Positions 15,096 through 18,622 of a stretch of DNA of 18,622 nt are shown piece after piece; position 1 is the stretch's first letter, and every line of letters begins with the position of its first letter. The position numbers and the translations under genes are program-made. A model generated the notes under the pieces. It saw only the letters and a list, made by a program, of their open reading frames with translations. It did no database searches and was not told where the DNA came from. Source of the stretch: Motiliproteus sp036964625 (GTDB lineage: Bacteria; Pseudomonadota; Gammaproteobacteria; Pseudomonadales; Balneatricaceae); NCBI GenBank assembly GCA_036964625.1, contig JBALTG010000091.1, positions 1 to 18,622 on the forward strand. The letters run 5' to 3'.

Positions 15096-15113
15096 ACCTC
15101 GAGGAGAGATGTG

Positions 15114-17360
15114 ATGCAAAACCGGGCCGAGATCGTCGACGCCAGTTTCCTTCGCCGTGTCGCCAGCGGAGACCTGCCCGAGCCAGCCAGCCCGGTCACC
15201 CTGACCGAGGCGGGGTTAAGCCGCGCAACGCTGGTGCAGCTGTTCGAGAGCCAGGTACTGAGCCGTCAGCTCGATCTGTGCTCGCGCCAGCTGCAGGCCC
15301 GCGGTGAGTCTTTTTACACCATAGGTAGTGCCGGTCACGAGGGCAATGCGGCGATTGCTGCCGCGTTTCGCCACGATGACATGGCGTTCCTGCACTACCG
15401 CGACGCCGCTTTCCTGCTCCAGCGGGCCCGGCAGACACCGGGCGAAACACCGCTGTGGGATATGTTGCTGAGTTTTTCCGCCTCCAGCGATGACCCCGTC
15501 TCTGGCGGACGCCACAAGGTGCTGGGCAGCAAGTCCCTGTTCATCCCACCGCAGACCAGTACCATCGCCTCGCACCTGCCCAAGGCATTGGGCGCGGCTT
15601 ACTCGATCCCGCTGGCCAAACGTACCGGTCACCCCGGCGAGCTGCGCCACGATGGCGTGGTGTTGTGCAGCTTCGGTGATGCCTCGAGCAATCACAGCAC
15701 CGCTCAGGGCGCCATCAATACCGCCTGCTGGACCGCCTACCAGAAGGTGCCGCTGCCGCTGGTATTAATCTGCGAAGACAACGGCATCGGCATCTCAACC
15801 GCCACCCCGCAGGGGTGGATCCACGCCAATTTCAGCCAGCGTCCTGGGTTGCATTACCTGTACTGCGACGGCCTCAATCTGATCGATACGTACCGCACCG
15901 CCCGCGAGGCAGAACGGCTGGCCCGCCTGTACCGCCAGCCGGTGTTCCTGCATATGGGCTGTGTGCGCCTGCTCGGTCACGCGGGCTCCGATGCCGAAGT
16001 CGCCTACCGCTCGCGCAAGCAGATCGAAGCGGCCGAGGCCCAGGACCCGTTGTTGCATTCGGCCCGCTTATTGATCGAGCAGGGTGGTCTTAGCCGGGAG
16101 CAGGTGCTGGAGATCTATTCGCAGACCGCCGAGCGGGTCAATCGGGTGGCCGAACTGGCGATCCGGCGTCCCAAGCTGGGCGACGCTCAGGCGGTGATGA
16201 CCAGCCTGGTACCGCCGCCTCGCACGCCGCTGCCCGCTACCGTGGTGGATGCCGGCAAGCGTCAGGCGCTGTTTACCCGCGAACAGAGCATGATGAAACA
16301 ACCCCAGCATCTGGCGCGGCTGCTCAACTGGGCGCTGGCGGACCTGATGCTAGGTCATGACGAAATTGTGATGATGGGCGAGGACATCGGTCCCAAAGGC
16401 GGGGTTTACAACGTCACCAGCAAGCTCAGCGAAAAGTTCGGCCAGCACCGGGTGATCAATACCCTGCTGGATGAGCAGAGCATTCTGGGGCTGGCGATCG
16501 GTGCTGCCCATAACGGGTTTATGCCGATTCCTGAGATCCAGTTTCTGGCCTATGCGCACAACGCCGAGGACCAGATCCGCGGTGAAGCGGCCACCCTGAG
16601 CTTCTTCTCCGATGGTCAGTACAGCAACCCGATGGTGATCCGCATCGCCGGGCTGGGCTATCAGAAAGGTTTCGGCGGGCATTTTCACAACGATAACAGT
16701 ATCAACGTGTTTCGCGATATTCCCGGGCTGGTGATCGCCTGCCCCAGCAACGGCACCGACGCGGTGGAGATGATGCGCGAGGCGGTGCGCTTGGCACGCG
16801 AGGAGCAGCGGGTGGTGATCTTTATCGAACCGATCGCACTGTACATGACCCGCGATCTGCACGACGCTGGCGATGGTCTCTGGACCGACCATTACCGTCC
16901 TCCCGAGCAATCCCGGCCGATTGCGCTCGGCCAACTGGGCCAGCAGGGTGAGGGCCGCGAACTGGCAATTGTCAGCTACGGCAATGGTTATTACCTGAGC
17001 TTGCAGGCGGCAAAAATACTCGAAGATGTTCATGGGCTATCGCTGCGGGTGATCGACCTGCGCTGGCTGGCACCGTTGAATGAACAAGCCATTGTTGACG
17101 CGGTGGCGCCTTGTGATCATCTGCTCATCGTCGACGAGTGCCGCCAGACCGGTTCCCTGGGCGAAGGCCTGGTCAGCCTGGTAACCGAAAAACTGCCCCA
17201 GCCGCCGGCGCTCAAACGCCTCAGCGCCGAAGACTGTTTTATCCCGCTGGGGCGGGCTGCTACCTGCACCTTGCCCTCGCGTGACGCCATCGTTGACGCG
17301 GCGCTGGCCTTATTAGGCAAAACAAATCAGGGCGTGAAATTGCCTGAGGAACTGTCGTGA
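15114..17360 (+). CDS. Fused E1 alpha/beta 2-oxoacid dehydrogenase, TPP-dependent
   Basis: A 748-residue fusion of the E1 alpha and beta subunits of the branched-chain/acetoin/pyruvate dehydrogenase family. It decarboxylates a 2-oxoacid and passes the acyl group to a lipoyl E2. The alpha half (to about 380) has the TPP motif GDASSN (about 188-193) to CEDNG (about 220-224) and GHAGSD...YR. The beta half (from about 400) has MGEDIGPKGGVYNVT, the catalytic Glu in TLLDEQSI and an EIQF-AYAHNAEDQI block. GAGGAG lies 7 bases before ATG 15114; GTG 15111 is possible. Substrate is not evident. No E2 or E3 gene lies in the window. It overlaps the next gene by four bases. The G+C content is higher than in the left part of the window. 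Confidence 0.88.
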   Translation: MQNRAEIVDASFLRRVASGDLPEPASPVTLTEAGLSRATLVQLFESQVLSRQLDLCSRQLQARGESFYTIGSAGHEGNAAIAAAFRHDDMAFLHYRDAAFLLQRARQTPGETPLWDMLLSFSASSDDPVSGGRHKVLGSKSLFIPPQTSTIASHLPKALGAAYSIPLAKRTGHPGELRHDGVVLCSFGDASSNHSTAQGAINTACWTAYQKVPLPLVLICEDNGIGISTATPQGWIHANFSQRPGLHYLYCDGLNLIDTYRTAREAERLARLYRQPVFLHMGCVRLLGHAGSDAEVAYRSRKQIEAAEAQDPLLHSARLLIEQGGLSREQVLEIYSQTAERVNRVAELAIRRPKLGDAQAVMTSLVPPPRTPLPATVVDAGKRQALFTREQSMMKQPQHLARLLNWALADLMLGHDEIVMMGEDIGPKGGVYNVTSKLSEKFGQHRVINTLLDEQSILGLAIGAAHNGFMPIPEIQFLAYAHNAEDQIRGEAATLSFFSDGQYSNPMVIRIAGLGYQKGFGGHFHNDNSINVFRDIPGLVIACPSNGTDAVEMMREAVRLAREEQRVVIFIEPIALYMTRDLHDAGDGLWTDHYRPPEQSRPIALGQLGQQGEGRELAIVSYGNGYYLSLQAAKILEDVHGLSLRVIDLRWLAPLNEQAIVDAVAPCDHLLIVDECRQTGSLGEGLVSLVTEKLPQPPALKRLSAEDCFIPLGRAATCTLPSRDAIVDAALALLGKTNQGVKLPEELS

Positions 17361-18409
17361 CCCATAACGAGACCCATAAACAGAAGACATTGGTGATCTG
17401 CCCCGGGCGGGGTACCTATAACGCCGCCGAACTGGGCTACCTCAACCGCTACCATCGCGACAAGCCTGAGATGATTGAACAGATCGATGCCTGGCGCTGC
17501 GAGCAGGGCCAGCCAAGCATTTCCGAACTGGACAGCCGCCGCCGTTACAGCCTGGCCGAGCACAGCCGCGGCGACAACGCCTCGGCGCTGATCTGGGGCT
17601 GTGCCTACGGTGATTATCTGGCTATCGATCGCCAGCGTTTTGATATCTGCGCCATCACCGGTAACTCCATGGGCTGGTATATCGCCTTGGGCTGTGCCGG
17701 AGCGCTGGATGAGCGCAACGCCTTTCGGGTGATCAACAGCATGGGCACGCTGATGCAGCAGTCGTTGATCGGCGGCCAGCTGCTCTACCCCGAGGTTGAC
17801 GAAAACTGGCAGCCGATAGTGGGTCGTAGCGAATGGCTGGATAGCTTGACCCAGCAGATCGATAGCGAAGCGGATTGCCAGCTGTATCTATCGATTCGAT
17901 TGGGCGGATTGCGGGTGTTCGGCGGTAACGCAGCGGCGCTGCATCGGCTGCAGAGCGAATTACCAGCAGAGCAGGGCCGCTACCCGATGCGCTTGCACAA
18001 CCATGCGGCTTTCCACACCCCGCTGCAGAGCCGGATCGCCGAACAGGGACGCCAGCAACTGCCGGCCACGCTGTTCAATCGCCCCAGTGTACCGTTGATC
18101 GATGGCCGGGGAGGCCAGTGGTCGCCTTACGCTACCGATACCGAGGCACTCTGGCGTTACACCCTCGATGATCAGGTCTGCCAGGCGTATGACTTTAGCC
18201 GGGCTGTGCAGACCGCGGTGAAGGAGCAGGCCCCGGAGCGGATCATTATCCTGGGTCCCGGTTCCACGCTGGGAGGCGCGGTAGCGCAAAGCCTGATCGA
18301 GATCGGCTGGCAGGGCTGGCGTTCGAAGCATGACTTTATCGAGGCGCAGCAAGCGCAGCCCTATATCCTGTCGATGGGAATAGAGGGGCAGCGCGCGCTG
18401 GCGGTTTAA
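17357..18409 (+). CDS. FabD-like acyltransferase lacking the malonyl-binding Arg
   Basis: A 350-residue relative of malonyl-CoA:ACP transacylase. The nucleophile elbow is GNSMG (102-106, Ser104), where FabD usually has GHSxG. The partner His lies in LHNHAAF (His216), and GPGSTLGG (300-307) matches the family's C-terminal GPG block. Aligned without gaps from the serine to E. coli FabD, the Arg117 position is Met129, and the early GQGSQ block reads GRGTY. Arg117 binds the malonyl carboxylate, so a non-malonyl acyl substrate is likely (inference). GTG 17357 overlaps the E1 stop (GTGA) with GAGGA 7 bases upstream, so the two genes are coupled. Confidence 0.8.
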   Translation: MTHNETHKQKTLVICPGRGTYNAAELGYLNRYHRDKPEMIEQIDAWRCEQGQPSISELDSRRRYSLAEHSRGDNASALIWGCAYGDYLAIDRQRFDICAITGNSMGWYIALGCAGALDERNAFRVINSMGTLMQQSLIGGQLLYPEVDENWQPIVGRSEWLDSLTQQIDSEADCQLYLSIRLGGLRVFGGNAAALHRLQSELPAEQGRYPMRLHNHAAFHTPLQSRIAEQGRQQLPATLFNRPSVPLIDGRGGQWSPYATDTEALWRYTLDDQVCQAYDFSRAVQTAVKEQAPERIIILGPGSTLGGAVAQSLIEIGWQGWRSKHDFIEAQQAQPYILSMGIEGQRALAV

Positions 18410-18511
18410 GGCGCGGGTCGTTTAGCGACGGCCACCGGTCACTCAGAAGCAGCCCTGTCTACCGGGCGATCTGCTGGTCCCATGCAGGGTCAATGATCGA
18501 TCATTGATGGC
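18410..18511. other. Intergenic region with a 16-bp palindrome
   Basis: The stretch lies between two convergent genes. CAATGATCGATCATTG (18491-18506) is a perfect 16-bp palindrome just before the minus-strand stop. No T-run follows on either strand, so a standard terminator is not supported. Confidence 0.5.
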
Positions 18512-18622
18512 TCAGGCGACGGCTGTGACTTGCGCACCCGCCGATTTGGCACTGGCAGCATAACGAACCGGCTCTCCTTCTGCCAGCTGCAACGTTGCGG
18601 CGGTCTCTGGGCTGATCAATAG
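18512..18622 (-). CDS. C-terminal end of an oxidoreductase-like gene (partial)
   Basis: The minus-strand frame is open from the window edge to TGA at 18512. It gives 36 residues that include ISPETAATLQLAEGEPVRYA and end QVTAVA. The ISPETAA-L-LAEGE-V pattern resembles the molybdopterin-dinucleotide-binding end of NuoG or nitrate/formate dehydrogenase-type proteins. Too little is visible to decide, and a different protein is possible. Confidence 0.35.
   Translation of the reverse strand, partial: LLISPETAATLQLAEGEPVRYAASAKSAGAQVTAVA

Noticed and set aside
16350..17033. 227-codon minus-strand ORF and similar long frames opposite the E1 gene
   Set aside because: They are antisense shadows in G+C-rich coding DNA. 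The plus-strand frame has clear E1 motifs.

Overview
The window looks like a gammaproteobacterial chromosome segment. The support is a family-B DNA polymerase II gene, a GGDEF-EAL protein, a truncated DsbD, Shine-Dalgarno-led genes and several outer-membrane beta-barrels. A marine or aquatic Oceanospirillales/Pseudomonadales-type host is my inference only. I see no rRNA, tRNA, CRISPR array, transposase or phage gene.

Layout. Positions 1-293 are non-coding and begin inside a dispersed repeat. Positions 4869-294 (minus) form a three-gene set: a small periplasmic phosphate-binding-like protein, an outer-membrane barrel and a membrane GGDEF-EAL enzyme. A divergent gene at 5115-5480 encodes a small exported OB-fold protein. 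Then, all on the minus strand, come polB (7839-5494), a DUF2889 gene (8602-8015) and a four-gene unit running from 12299 to 8741: TlpA-like thioredoxin, DUF4266 lipoprotein, DUF3570 barrel and ApbE flavin transferase. A broken dsbD (12696-13778) diverges from that unit. It ends in a second, inverted copy of the repeat found at position 1. A LysR regulator (14803-13955) diverges from a remnant of glutaryl-CoA dehydrogenase (14940-15095). The remnant is followed by a fused E1 alpha/beta 2-oxoacid dehydrogenase and an overlapping FabD-like acyltransferase. The right edge holds the C-terminal end of a minus-strand gene.

Most interesting is the TlpA-DUF4266-DUF3570-ApbE unit. The DUF3570 barrel carries DTLTGAS, which fits the motif on which ApbE enzymes place FMN covalently. 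The DUF4266 lipoprotein ends in a Gly/Cys tail, and TlpA is a periplasmic thiol-disulfide protein. Together they suggest an envelope redox system with a flavinylated outer-membrane protein (inference). Between DUF4266 and DUF3570, the junction of the two genes (3' end of one, 5' start of the other) has been duplicated into four tandem units of 83-89 bp. Each unit is an intact 25-27 codon ORF, and the stop-start spacing is kept through the whole chain to the DUF3570 start. The promoter region shared with dsbD holds two PmrA-box-like direct repeats, one near each gene.

The right part (about 14.9-18.4 kb) is visibly richer in G+C than the rest. It combines an E1 enzyme with no visible E2 or E3 and a FabD-like protein in which Met replaces the malonyl-binding Arg. 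A route moving a non-malonyl acyl group onto a carrier protein is one reading.
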